Under the pieces are notes generated by a model. That model ran no database searches. It saw only the letters and a list, made by a program, of their open reading frames with translations, and had not been told where the DNA came from. A DNA stretch of 64,000 bases, taken from Cepaea nemoralis (Eukaryota > Mollusca > Gastropoda > Stylommatophora > Helicidae). Position numbers and translations under genes: made by a program. The stretch lies in the NCBI GenBank assembly GCA_014155875.1, contig JACEFZ010014636.1, forward strand, positions 1 through 64,000, given 5' to 3'. This document shows positions 9,268 through 18,515 of the stretch, one piece after another. Position 1 is the stretch's first letter. Each line of letters opens with the position of its first letter.

Positions 9268-12120
9268 ATGATGCCACAGATGAAAATTAATCGTTATGGT
9301 GCTAATCCCGTGAAGTCCCATCAGGCGGTGATAGTGCCGGGCCCCCTGCCTCGAGGGGGTCCACCCATGACTACTGGTGGTCACCTTCCCCTGTGCTGTG
9401 GAGTCAAGGCACAGAGGAGTAGGTTAAGAGCTATTGACCAAATACCAAGGACACTCAACATACTACAGTGGAATGCCGAAGGAGTTTATAACAAGAAAGA
9501 ATCCCTGACACAGCGTCTTCATAAAGATAGAATAGATGTGGCATGCATTCAAGAGACACACCTCAACGCCAAGCGCAAATTTTCAGTCAGGGGATATCAG
9601 GCCACACGTTTCGACCGCGAAGGACATAAAGGAGGAGTTCTAATACTTACACGAAATACAATACCTTGCAGCGAAGTATCTGTGATCTCTGACAACCAAA
9701 CAGAAATTACAGGTGTTGATATAATGATAAAGGACGTGAAAACAAGAATTTACAATCTTTATAGCCCAGCAGATAAGGATCTTACACTCTCAAACATGAA
9801 AATAACTGACACAAATTGCATTATTGTCGGAGACTTTAATAGCCGTTCAGAAAGATGGGGATACCCAGATACTGACAAAAGAGGAGATGAAGTGGAGGAC
9901 TGGGAAATAGACTCAAATCTCCATCTACTCAACAAAGCGGATGACACACCGAGCTTCTACTCCAGAAGATGGCTTACCACTTCTACTCCAGACTTAGCTT
10001 TCTGCACAGGAGACATCCTCCACAAAATCGACCGCCATGTGCTGGACCAATTAGCAGGTAGTGACCACAGACCAATCAAGCTTGTAATGAATATGGAGTA
10101 TGTCCCTCAGGAGCAAAAGCCCTTGCCCCGATGGAATTACAAACGAGCAGATTGGGACAGATTTGCCATACTAACAGACAAATATTGTGAAAACATAAAT
10201 ACACGATATGGCAACATGAAGCAAATGGTGGAAAGTCTAAACAGAGCGATAATACAGGCAGCCACTGAGTCCATTCCAAGAGGAGCGAGGAAAAATTACA
10301 AACCATACTGGACTGAAGAACTACAAAGTTTGGAGGACAAAGTTGAAGATGCCAGGAAGACAGCAGAGAGAGAACAAACAGTTGAAGCGAATATCTCTCT
10401 CAAAGCCATCTCAGCAAAATATAAAAGAACAGTAAATCAAACAACAAGAGATTGTTGGAGGGAAAAAACAGAAAACCTGAATTTTGACAGGGATGGAAAC
10501 AAACTATGGAAACTAGTGAAAGCCATGAACAATGAAGGACCTAGAAACAAACAAATAACAATTAAACAAGGAAATGCCCTGCTTACAGGAATAAAGGCTG
10601 CAAATGCACTAATGGAACACTATGCCAGTGCAAACCACATTGATATTACAGACGAACAGAAGAAAGCAATCAAAGATAAACAGATACATCATAGATGTAC
10701 AGAGACAGCAGCAGAATATATGATGGCAAATCTAACAATGGAAGAAATGGAACAGGCAATGAATACCCTAAAAAAGAAGAAATCACCAGGAAAGGATGGA
10801 ATCACAAATGAAATACTAATAGGACTAGGGACAAAGGTAAAAAAGAAACTACTAGCAGTCCTAAATTACAGCTGGAAGAGGGGAATAGTCCCACAGGCAT
10901 GGAAGGAAGCTATACTAATACCAGTCCCAAAGAAAGGAAAAGACCTGGAAGAACCAAATGGCTATCGTCCTATACGTCTACTTAGCTGTGTAGGAAAATT
11001 AATGGAATGCATTATCAATGGCAGGCTAACATGGCATCTGGAAGAAAACAAACTCTTAACACCACACCAAGCAGGATTCAGAAAGTACAGATCCACTGAA
11101 GATCAAATAACCTATATAGCTCAGGAAATAGAGGATGCCTTCCAAGAGAAAACGCACACACTAGCGGTCTGGATAGATTTAGAAAAAGCATTTGATAAAG
11201 TATGGAAGGAAGGACTGAAAGTAAAACTGCAAAAAATGCATGTTTGTGGGAAAATGTACAAATGGATCAGCCACTACCTTGAGAACAGAACTGCCAGGAC
11301 AAAAGTACAAGGACAAACCAGCAAAATGATGCTGTTGGAGCAAGGTGTCCCCCAAGGAGGAGTCCTTTCACCAACATTATTCCTAGCATATATAAACGAC
11401 ATCACGGAAAATTTTCCAGCCAGAGTACACACATCATCCTTTGCAGATGACCTAGCCATATGGACATCTGAAGAATATATTAGTACAGCTAACAGCAGAA
11501 TACAGCAAGCCCTATTAGCACTAGAGGACTGGTCAAAATCATGGCTAGTGAAGATAAGTGAGGAGAAAACAAAATGCACAGTGTTCTCCCTCTCAAATAA
11601 AACTCAGCAACCTAAGCTGGTATTGAATGGAAAAATATTGCGCCATGAAGAAAATCCAAACTATCTCGGAGTCACCTTTGATCGTCGCCTGACATGGAAA
11701 ACACAGGTTGAGAAAAATCGAACAAGAGCAAGGCAAAGAATGGCAATCATGAAAAAGCTTGCTGGTACAACGTGGGGAGCAGATGAGAAAGTTCTCAAGA
11801 AGCTATATACTGGACGGGTGAGGCCAGTACTGGAATATGGCATTGCAGCTTGGGCAACAGCAGCTAAGTCAAACTTTAACAAAATAAGTAGAGTCCAAAA
11901 CCAAGGAATGCGAATCATAACTGGAAGCCTGAAGACAACGCCTATTAATGAACTAGAAAAGATCACTTGTTTACAACCAATGCAGGACAGAAGAGATAGC
12001 AGAGCCCAGCAACAAGCAGAAAAATTTAGAAGATTGACAGACCACCCTATGTATAACAGGTTTAATGGTTTTGGAAAAGGAAGACTGAAGCGTAGCAACT
12101 TTGTAGAAACTGCAAAATGA
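9268..12120 (+). CDS. I-like LINE polyprotein: endonuclease and reverse transcriptase
   Basis: 950 codons. Residues 64-275 form an AP-endonuclease-like domain with N69 (LNILQWNAEG), E96 (CIQETHLN), GDFNS at 188-192 and SDHRP at 265-269, so all key residues are present. Residues about 500-800 form the RT, with SPGKDGITNEIL, the palm aspartate in WIDLEKAFD, QGGVLSPTLF and the FADD catalytic pair at 725-728. A maturase-like thumb follows (YLGVTFDRRLTWK). The frame closes at a TGA at 12118-12120, but translation of the same frame continues without break into RNase H. The stop is therefore read as a nonsense mutation, probably CGA to TGA. The first ATG is at 9268; which ATG is used is not decided by the sequence. 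Confidence 0.85.
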   Translation: MMPQMKINRYGANPVKSHQAVIVPGPLPRGGPPMTTGGHLPLCCGVKAQRSRLRAIDQIPRTLNILQWNAEGVYNKKESLTQRLHKDRIDVACIQETHLNAKRKFSVRGYQATRFDREGHKGGVLILTRNTIPCSEVSVISDNQTEITGVDIMIKDVKTRIYNLYSPADKDLTLSNMKITDTNCIIVGDFNSRSERWGYPDTDKRGDEVEDWEIDSNLHLLNKADDTPSFYSRRWLTTSTPDLAFCTGDILHKIDRHVLDQLAGSDHRPIKLVMNMEYVPQEQKPLPRWNYKRADWDRFAILTDKYCENINTRYGNMKQMVESLNRAIIQAATESIPRGARKNYKPYWTEELQSLEDKVEDARKTAEREQTVEANISLKAISAKYKRTVNQTTRDCWREKTENLNFDRDGNKLWKLVKAMNNEGPRNKQITIKQGNALLTGIKAANALMEHYASANHIDITDEQKKAIKDKQIHHRCTETAAEYMMANLTMEEMEQAMNTLKKKKSPGKDGITNEILIGLGTKVKKKLLAVLNYSWKRGIVPQAWKEAILIPVPKKGKDLEEPNGYRPIRLLSCVGKLMECIINGRLTWHLEENKLLTPHQAGFRKYRSTEDQITYIAQEIEDAFQEKTHTLAVWIDLEKAFDKVWKEGLKVKLQKMHVCGKMYKWISHYLENRTARTKVQGQTSKMMLLEQGVPQGGVLSPTLFLAYINDITENFPARVHTSSFADDLAIWTSEEYISTANSRIQQALLALEDWSKSWLVKISEEKTKCTVFSLSNKTQQPKLVLNGKILRHEENPNYLGVTFDRRLTWKTQVEKNRTRARQRMAIMKKLAGTTWGADEKVLKKLYTGRVRPVLEYGIAAWATAAKSNFNKISRVQNQGMRIITGSLKTTPINELEKITCLQPMQDRRDSRAQQQAEKFRRLTDHPMYNRFNGFGKGRLKRSNFVETAK

Positions 12121-13119
12121 AAGATTAGGGCAGATCCCATACTTAACATATCAACAGTCAAGCCCATTTACTATGCACACAACTTCCCAGCTTGGAGACA
12201 GCAGCAACTGCCTGAGATGATAGAAAACATTCCTGGTATTGAGAAAAAGAACACTCAGCATGAAACCGAAAGAAGAGAAATAACCCTAAACTACATAAAA
12301 GAACATTACCCAAGCAGGAATTGGACCCATGCATATACAGATGGATCAGCCAAAAATTCAATAGAGAATGGAGGAGGAGGAATTCTCCTAAATTTAAAAA
12401 ATGGACTGAAAAAAACACATTCAGTGGCAACTGGAAAGTTTTCAAGTAACTTCAAAGCAGAGGTAGAGGCTCTGAAAACTGCAGCAGAAATGCTCCTGAT
12501 GGAGGAAAATAAAGAGAAGCAAATAGCTATCTTCACAGATGCAAAGTCAGCTGTCTCAATACTGAAGAGCAATAACAGCACAGAAATAGCTGACCTAAGA
12601 GCAGCACTCCATGGTCTAAGCCAGAAATCCAAAAAAGTTGTAATACAGTGGATCCCATCACATTGCAGTATACCTGGAAATGAAGAGGCTGACAGACTGG
12701 CAAAAGAGGGCGGACGACTACCACAGCCTGACATAGACATAACTTACAATGAGGCAAAGAGGTTGATAAAAAGCACCTATAAAACCAAATGGGAATCAGA
12801 GCATCCAGGCCACCAGAAGGATGATGCATATTACAAACTCGACCGAAGAGAACAAGTAGCAATCTTCAGACTCCGCACAGGACATAACAGGCTGAAATAC
12901 CACTTGTTCAATAAACTAAAAATAGGAGATACCGATGAATGTAATTGTCGAACTGGAAAAATGACAGCAAAACATTTGCTGCAGGATTGCCCAATATATG
13001 CAGAACATTGAAAGATATTTTGGCCCACACCTGCTTCATTTGAGGACAAGCTCTATGGAGATATCAACAAGCTCAAGTTGACCGCAGCTTACTTTAACTA
13101 CATACAGGTTGACACTTAA
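12121..13119 (+). pseudogene. I-like LINE RNase H domain and C-terminus
   Basis: Same frame as 9268-12120, directly after the TGA at 12118-12120. It contains a complete RNase H active site: D in HAYTDGSAKN, E in FKAEVEALKTA, D in IFTDAKSAV and the final D in GNEEADRLAKEG. A zinc-knuckle-like C-H pattern (ECNCRTGKMTAKHLLQDCPI) follows. A second in-frame TGA (13009-13011) is followed by 35 more codons ending in TAA at 13117-13119. Both stops are followed by AAG or AAA-like codons. Only these two point changes separate this copy from an open frame. Confidence 0.8.
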
Positions 13120-13190
13120 AGGTGTATGAAGAAGTATTCAGACTGCCACACTTCATACCACAGGTATGTCGGTTACAAAAGCCTCCCAGA

Positions 13191-13480
13191 GGCATGAAAT
13201 GGAATATTGCTCGGATAGCAAAATCCATTACGTGGAAAGTCCGAATCAAAAGCTCACTGTGTGAGCTTCATATAAGGTGGAAAAAGTGTCCTAGTGGCAC
13301 GAAATGGAATATTGCTTGGATAGCAAATCCATTACGTGGAAAGTCCGAATCAAAAGCTCACTGTGTGGGCTTCAAATAAGGTGGAAAAAGTGTCATAGTG
13401 GCACGAAATGGAATATTGCTCGGATAGCAAATCCATTGCGCGGAAAGTCCGAGTCGAAAGCTCACTGTGTGGATGTCATC
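13191..13480 (+). repeat. 105-bp tandem repeat in LINE 3' UTR
   Basis: Units start at 13191, 13296 and 13400 (periods 105 and 104) with GGCACGAAATGGAATATTGC at the head and AAAGCTCACTGTGTG near the tail. About 2.7 units. Short open frames across it (13122-13525) are probably incidental. Confidence 0.9.
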
Positions 13481-13499
13481 TGCACACTGCATTCTTCTG

Positions 13500-13940
13500 G
13501 TTTCCGGAAGAACAGCCTATGGTGAACGGAAGGCCCAATATACGGAAGTGAGGCTAAGCAGCCATGTGCAGTACGTGACGATTCCTTGGGTGAGCCCAGT
13601 ACCAGAGCGCTGTGTGATGGCTCTGCAATTATGGAAGCCTCCTTGGATGGCGGGGAATGCCCATGGTCTGCCCCTGCCTTCCCTTGAGGGCTGACCAGGA
13701 TGTCTTTGGCTGTTCTATATGGGCCAGCTAGAATGGGAGATAACACCACACCAGTGAGAGTCAAACGTCCTAAGAAACCCCCGGGAAGGTTAACCCGGTC
13801 AACAAATACCCGCAGAAGTCGGATGTGTCGGCCTAACGGCGCAAGAACGCAGCTCTGCTGTAAACAGGCACAACGCAATCACATCCGAAAAAAAAAACTC
13901 CGGATGAACGAAGAAGAAGAAGAAGAAGAAGAAGAAGAAT
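13500..13940 (+). mobile_element. 3' UTR and (GAA)n tail of the I-like element
   Basis: Contains the blocks GTACCAGAGCGCTGTGTGAT, CTGCCCCTGCCTTCCCTTGA and GTCGGATGTGTCGGCCTAAC followed by (GAA)n. The region 44555-44905 is a clear antisense match to the whole block, so this is the family's 3' end. Confidence 0.85.
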
Positions 13941-14185
13941 CATGATCTAGTTACACGCGGCTTCTCATGAACCTCCCTTTATATATGAAATTCCAGAACC
14001 GACCTTGCACACCCCGCTTGTTTATGGGGTTGGAACAGGTAAGGGGAGATCATCGAAAGTCTCCGCGGAGACGGTGCTCCAATACCAGGTGGGAAGGCAA
14101 AGGTCTCTACAAGGCTCTCAACCCTCGTATGTGGCTCGGGTGGCCTGCAAGTCAATGCATCATCATCAAGTGCCTTGGCGACTGG

Positions 14186-14226
14186 CGTTGGCGATCATAC
14201 TTTTCCATATCTTGCGATCGCCAACG
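14186..14226. other. Perfect 11-bp hairpin
   Basis: CGTTGGCGATC at 14186-14196 and GATCGCCAACG at 14216-14226 are exact inverted repeats with a 19-nt loop. No partner feature explains it. Confidence 0.6.
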
Positions 14227-14270
14227 ACATGCGAAAGTCAATACATCGGTCGTAAAAGGTTTAAAGCTCA

Positions 14271-14273
<3 letters not shown>

Positions 14274-14350
<77 letters not shown>
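14274..14350. repeat. (TC)n(CA)n compound microsatellite
   Basis: About 21 TC units run directly into about 17 CA units. Frames through it are low complexity. Confidence 0.95.
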
Positions 14351-14353
<3 letters not shown>

Positions 14354-14489
14354 TGATAGCGTAATCTTAGGTGGAAATTTGATGTTTTATTTGCGCTCGC
14401 TCTCTTTGACCTCAAGCGTGGTCCAGAAACACTACTTCTAGTAGTACTTAACTGAATTTCGCATGTCAACTCGTAGCTTTAACTATTAC

Positions 14490-14660
14490 CAGTGTTCTTC
14501 GCCATCAGGTGAACCCATTGCATTTCAGAGGTACTTGTAATTTACGTTTACAAGTCAAGGATGATGGGTCAACATTTCAGTCCAACTGTCCCGTGTAGGG
14601 GATGAACGACTTACCTCGGCATCAGCACACCGGAAATTTATTGGTGTAATAATCTTTTCA
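14490..14660 (-). mobile_element. tRNA-derived SINE, family 2 (antisense copy)
   Basis: Read on the minus strand it has CCGGTGTGCTGATGCCGAGG, TTGGACTGAAATGTTGAC-like and CCTTGACTTGTAAACG-like blocks in the same order as the copies at 21107 and 58405. It lacks a clear tRNA head. Confidence 0.65.
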
Positions 14661-14770
14661 GTGCCCAGCGATACATGTCTGTTCTTTATCACCGGTGACA
14701 TGCTGCAGTATTCGATTTACATTGTCATCTGTTACTGATGTCGATCTTTTTCTCTCCCCTCCCCCCATTT

Positions 14771-15010
14771 TGCGATCTTTTTCTTCTTCTTCGTTCATCC
14801 TGAGTTTTTTTTTTTTTTCAGGACGTGATTGCGTTGTGCCTATTTACAGCAGAGCTTAGTTCTTGCGCCGTTAGGCCGACACATCCGACTTCTGCGGGCA
14901 TTTATTTACCGGGTTAACCTTCCCAAGGGGTATCGAAGGACGTTTGACCCTCAATGTTGTGGTGTTATCCCTCATCCCTATGGCGAAAGGGCGCAGGACT
15001 GCAATTTGTA
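14771..15010 (-). mobile_element. 3' tail fragment of the I-like element
   Basis: Minus-strand copy of the 3' tail: (GAA)-like end, then complements of GATTGCGTTGTGCC, GCGCCGTTAGGCCGACACAT and CCGGGTTAACCTTCCC. The 5' end is truncated near 15010. Confidence 0.8.
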
Positions 15011-15196
15011 AATCAGTATACGACGCTTAAATCACAGCTGTTGCGATTGGCAGCAGATCGTGTTGCGTACGTTTTCATACAATGATATGAGTGCTGTTCG
15101 TTCATAAAACAATTAAAGAAAACTACTAAACGTAAACTTGCCAGAAATCACAAGTAGATAAAAATGCTAGGGTTGACTGTGACGTCCTGCATGGAA

Positions 15197-15765
15197 TTAG
15201 ATCATCTTGATGCTAGGAGATTCAACAAGGAAGCATCACAAGATGGTGGGCGCATGCATAATAATTAATAAGAGCTATAACAATTTGAATGGTATATATA
15301 AACATAATACATGCTCAAATTCTGCACTAATGTCTGCCTTCATCATGTGACACCGCTAAAAATATCTGTCAAAGATGGGTAACTCAGGAATTTTCCCAGA
15401 CACAGAGAGAATGAATGGCAACCCATTATGGTCACATGACAGACATATTGTAATTGTAGTATATTTGCTGTACATTTCTTTTTAACACAGAATATTACAA
15501 GTCAAGCGAATCACGTGCCCTGCCAACTGGCGCAAGCGTTTGTGCAATCCCACAGACCTTTCCTTTACTTATATAATGTCTTTGTTCATCTTGTACTCTT
15601 TGTTATTTTTAATTTGTTCTCTTATGTCGATCAACTTCTTGTGTAATATTTATATATGTATTTACCGTTTTATCTAACCAAGGTAACCCGATCACTATCC
15701 GACATCCATTCACTGACTTCAACATGCAGATCTACACGATTTCATTAAACGATAATGCGGTTTCT
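15197..15765 (+). repeat. Left arm of a ~570-bp inverted duplication
   Basis: This arm reappears inverted at 17150-20487, where it is split by three insertions. Anchors include GAATGAATGGCAACCC, CACAGACCTTTCCTTTACTT and CGACATCCATTCACTGACTT. A shorter direct copy of part of the arm lies at about 15895-15965. No coding content. Confidence 0.85.
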
Positions 15766-15980
15766 CCTGTGCTACCACACCATACACCCACATGTGGGAT
15801 TTTCAGACCTGAATACATGATTGAATTCTACATTCAGTTCTGCTTTTATAATTATTTCTTTCATAGTTTTACAATACACGACTGAAACTGTTAATGAGTT
15901 TTGGCACTGACAGAATGAACGGCATCCAATCTATCACGGTCACATGACAGATAATATTTTAATGTTTAATGAAACGATCT

Positions 15981-16224
15981 GCCGGCTCCCTGGCCGAGGA
16001 GTTAGCAGCTTTCTCCGTAATCCCGAATACTCTCGTGGTTGACGTGAGTGCACGAGAATTGGAAGCGGTTCGAGTCGCACCAGTGACTTATGAGTATGGA
16101 GCCGGCCGCTCAGAAAGTCATGGCGTGCTGATGAGCGTAATCTAGCCTAGGAATCAACATACAGCTGAAGGATGCTGGTGTTGACCGCAATATCCTGCAA
16201 CAGGATGGAAAGCGGGGAAAAAAA
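15981..16224 (+). mobile_element. tRNA-derived SINE, family 1, with target duplication
   Basis: The head reads GGCTCCCTGGCCGAGGAGTT (A box) with a B box GCGGTTCGAGTCGCACC about 80 nt later; the long variable arm suggests a Ser- or Leu-type tRNA origin. A GGTGTTGACCGCAATATCCT body and an A-rich tail follow. It is flanked by AATGAAACGATCT (15968-15980) and AATGAAACGTTCT (16225-16237), a 13-bp target duplication with one mismatch. Confidence 0.8.
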
Positions 16225-16324
16225 AATGAAACGTTCTGGAGGATTTACAGTAGCTGTTTGAAGTGGATCTCGTCAGCCAGTCTCAAACGAAAACAAAATC
16301 GGCAGCCATCTTGCCTTAGATATA

Positions 16325-16604
16325 CAGGGTGTCCGTAAAGTCTGGACACATAGGATAATTGGATATGTTTCATTTAATTCAAACATGCAATAGGGAATTC
16401 CCGTTATTTTATAAATCACATGATTGATTGATTGATTTAGGAATCGACATCACAGCATTCGGGGCATTCCCATTAGCGCTCCGTCCCCATCCTCAGCAGC
16501 CAGCGAAGAGTTCCAACACTAATAGTACCAGAATGACATTGAAGATGTTATTTCAATACACAGTTGTATTTTTACCCATGTGTCCAGACTTAACGGATAC
16601 CCAG
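16325..16604. mobile_element. Tc1/mariner-type MITE, 280 bp
   Basis: TA at 16323-16324 and 16605-16606. The terminal 27 bp (16325-16351 and the complement of 16578-16604) match at 24 positions; both contain the core AAGTCTGGACACAT. No transposase. A (GATT)n-headed repeat at about 16424-16530 has inserted inside it. Confidence 0.8.
16424..16530 (-). mobile_element. (CAAT)n-tailed retroelement 3' end
   Basis: Begins with GATTGATTGATTGATTTAGG and continues through CATTCGGGGCATTCCCATTA and AGAGTTCCAACACTAATAG. It matches 61210-61328, where the full insertion has a target duplication. The minus-strand orientation puts the (CAAT)n tail at the 3' end. It is truncated at about 16530. Confidence 0.7.
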
Positions 16605-16617
16605 TAATATAATACCA

Positions 16618-16636
16618 CCCCCCCCCCCCCCCCCCC
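16618..16636. repeat. poly(C) tract
   Basis: A 19-nt C run just outside the Tc1/mariner-type MITE. Confidence 0.95.
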
Positions 16637-17025
16637 GTTCTGAAGTTCACAGTGGAGAAGAAAACCCCCGCCACTTTGATTCGAAGTCGCGATCGAGCAT
16701 TCGCGGTCAAGATCACGTGACCCGATGGCCACGTTGCTTGCTCCTGAAATTCGGCCAAATTCCTAAAGTGGTTGTTTCTTGTTAAAATTCCGAAAACAGT
16801 GCGATTTTGACTGGCTATAAATAGGCCAGTACTGTGAAGCCATGCCTGTAGTTTCAAGCACATGTGCTCTGAAGGCTATTCGTTGGTCACAATCATTGCT
16901 GTGTATTTCCAAGTATTGAGGTAAGTTTACGTATGTACAGATTGTTGCTAAAGTCATTAGTAGATTAATGTTAGAATAACTGAATTCTCCATCCACTTTT
17001 ATATCTTTGTTTAAAATTTCATTAC

Positions 17026-17130
17026 TTGAAACGATCGAAAGAATTTATAGTAGTAGTAGTACTTAGATGATTGAAGTGAATCGCGTCAGCCGTTCTCAAG
17101 CGAAAAAATTGGCGGCTATTGTTCACACCC
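17026..17130 (+). repeat. Direct repeat of 16226-16330
   Basis: TGAAGTGAATCGCGTCAGCC here and TGAAGTGGATCTCGTCAGCC at about 16260 lie in matching contexts (AGTCTCAAACGAAAA and GTTCTCAAGCGAAAA). The two copies lie between the inverted arms. Function unknown. Confidence 0.55.
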
Positions 17131-17325
17131 GTAATTTATTATCACATATACACCACATTATCTTTTCATGAAATCGTGTATATTTGCATGTCGAAGTCAG
17201 TGAATGGATGTCGGATAGTGATAGGGTAACCTGGTTAAGATAAAAGGGCAAATACATATAAATATTACACAAGAAGCTGATGGACATAAGAGAACAAATT
17301 AAAAATAACAAAAAAATATAGGATG

Positions 17326-17859
17326 CCTTGAAGAGATTAGAACAAGCATCGCCATGGCAAAAGAAGCCTTTAGCAAGATGAAAAACATACTGACCAATAA
17401 AAAGATGTAAATTGAAACGAGAAAAAGTGTTGAGATGCTACATAGAACCTGTACTGTTATATGGATGTGAAGCTTGGACAATGAGCAGTCAGGCTGAAAA
17501 ACATATGATGGCTGTAGAGATGTGGTTTCTGAGGAAAATGCAAAGAATACCACGGACAGCCAGAAAGACCAACGAAAAAGTTCAAGAAACAAATGAAGAT
17601 CGTAAACTGATTAGAGACAGACATAGACAGTCACAATTTTTTGGGCATGTTATGAGAAGAAATGACCTGGAGAACTTGGTGACATCTGGTAAGATCGAGG
17701 GGAACAGACCAAGGGGAAGACTTAGAGGCAAGTACCTGGATGGCTTGGCCTTGTGACATGGTCGAGACAGAAACACGGAGCTGATCCACAACTCTGGTGA
17801 TCGAGTGAGATGGCAGAACATGACCGCCCACGCTTACCGGCATGGTACATGATGGATGG
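17326..17859 (+). mobile_element. 5'-truncated RTE-like LINE with target duplication
   Basis: Encodes only the C-terminus of the family: EPVLLYGCEAWTMSSQAEKH, FLRKMQRIPRTARKTNE and the RPRGRLRGKYLDGLAL block (17412-17756, 114 codons), then ATGACCGCCCACGCTTACC and a (GATG)n tail. The flanks ATAGGATG at 17318-17325 and 17860-17867 are the target duplication, and the inverted arm at 15.6 kb lacks it. The C-terminal TGA at 17754 is premature relative to other copies (TTGTGACATGG for CACGTGGCATGG). Confidence 0.85.
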
Positions 17860-18123
17860 ATAGGATGAACAAAGGAATTAGATAGGTAAAGGCAAGGAAA
17901 GGTCTGTGGGATTACACAAACGCTTATGCCAGTTGGCAGGGCACGTGATTCTCTTGACATGTAATATTCTATTTTAAAAAAAGAAATTGAAAGCAAATAT
18001 ACTACAATTACAATGTTTGCCATGGATTGCCATTCTTTCTCTCTGTGCCTGGGAGAATTCCTGAGTTACCCATCTTTGGCAGATATTTTTAGCTATGTAA
18101 CATGATGAAGGCAGACATTAGTG

Positions 18124-18454
18124 CCCTTTGCTTACATATAGTCCTTATGAGGACTGGACATGACCGGGACTAGCCCCGATAAGAATAACACAAGAAGTGA
18201 CAAGCACGTAGCAGTGCTAACAGAAAAGAAGCCAACAAACGAGAGAATGCGGGCCCCAGTAGGCCCAACCAAGGACCGGTCTTTACAAGGACCAGCACAA
18301 AACAAATATATCCGACGAACAGGGCGGAACTAATAAAACCAGTAGGAATTTGGACTAACAATCCACACAACTACGGCTCTCAACAATAACCACCGCTGAC
18401 GAAGCAGGTTAGACGAGACCGAATTTGGAATTTTTTTTTGGAAAATTGGAATTG
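18124..18454. mobile_element. 331-bp insertion of unknown family, 10-bp target duplication
   Basis: GACATTAGTG occurs at 18114-18123 and 18455-18464, and the uninterrupted counterpart is present in the inverted arm near 15330. The insert has CATGACCGGGACTAGCCCCG near one end and a T9 run near the other, so a retroposed sequence is likely. I see no tRNA promoter boxes, terminal inverted repeats or convincing reading frame. Confidence 0.7.
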
Positions 18455-18515
18455 GACATTAGTGCAAAATTTGAGCTTGTATTATGTTTAAATATACCAT
18501 TCAAATTGTTATATA

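Larger units (their letters stand above)
9166..13940 (+). mobile_element. I-like non-LTR retrotransposon (APE-RT-RNase H), nearly complete
   Basis: One element comprising a short leader, a single long frame (9268-13119) with endonuclease, RT and RNase H, a 105-bp tandem array in the 3' UTR, and a conserved 3' tail ending in (GAA)n at 13911-13938. The same tail occurs in antisense at 7156, 14771, 37229 and 44555, so the family was active here. No ORF1 is visible; the 5' end abuts a truncated RTE fragment and no target duplication was found. The RNase H domain places it in the I superfamily (Nimb-like is an inference). Confidence 0.85.

Noticed and set aside
12306..12862. Minus-strand frames at 11.3-13.0 kb
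   Set aside because: Antisense shadows of the I-like RT and RNase H frame.
13122..13525. Repeat protein at 13.1-13.5 kb
   Set aside because: The frame follows a 105-bp tandem array in a LINE 3' UTR and has no start context or domain.
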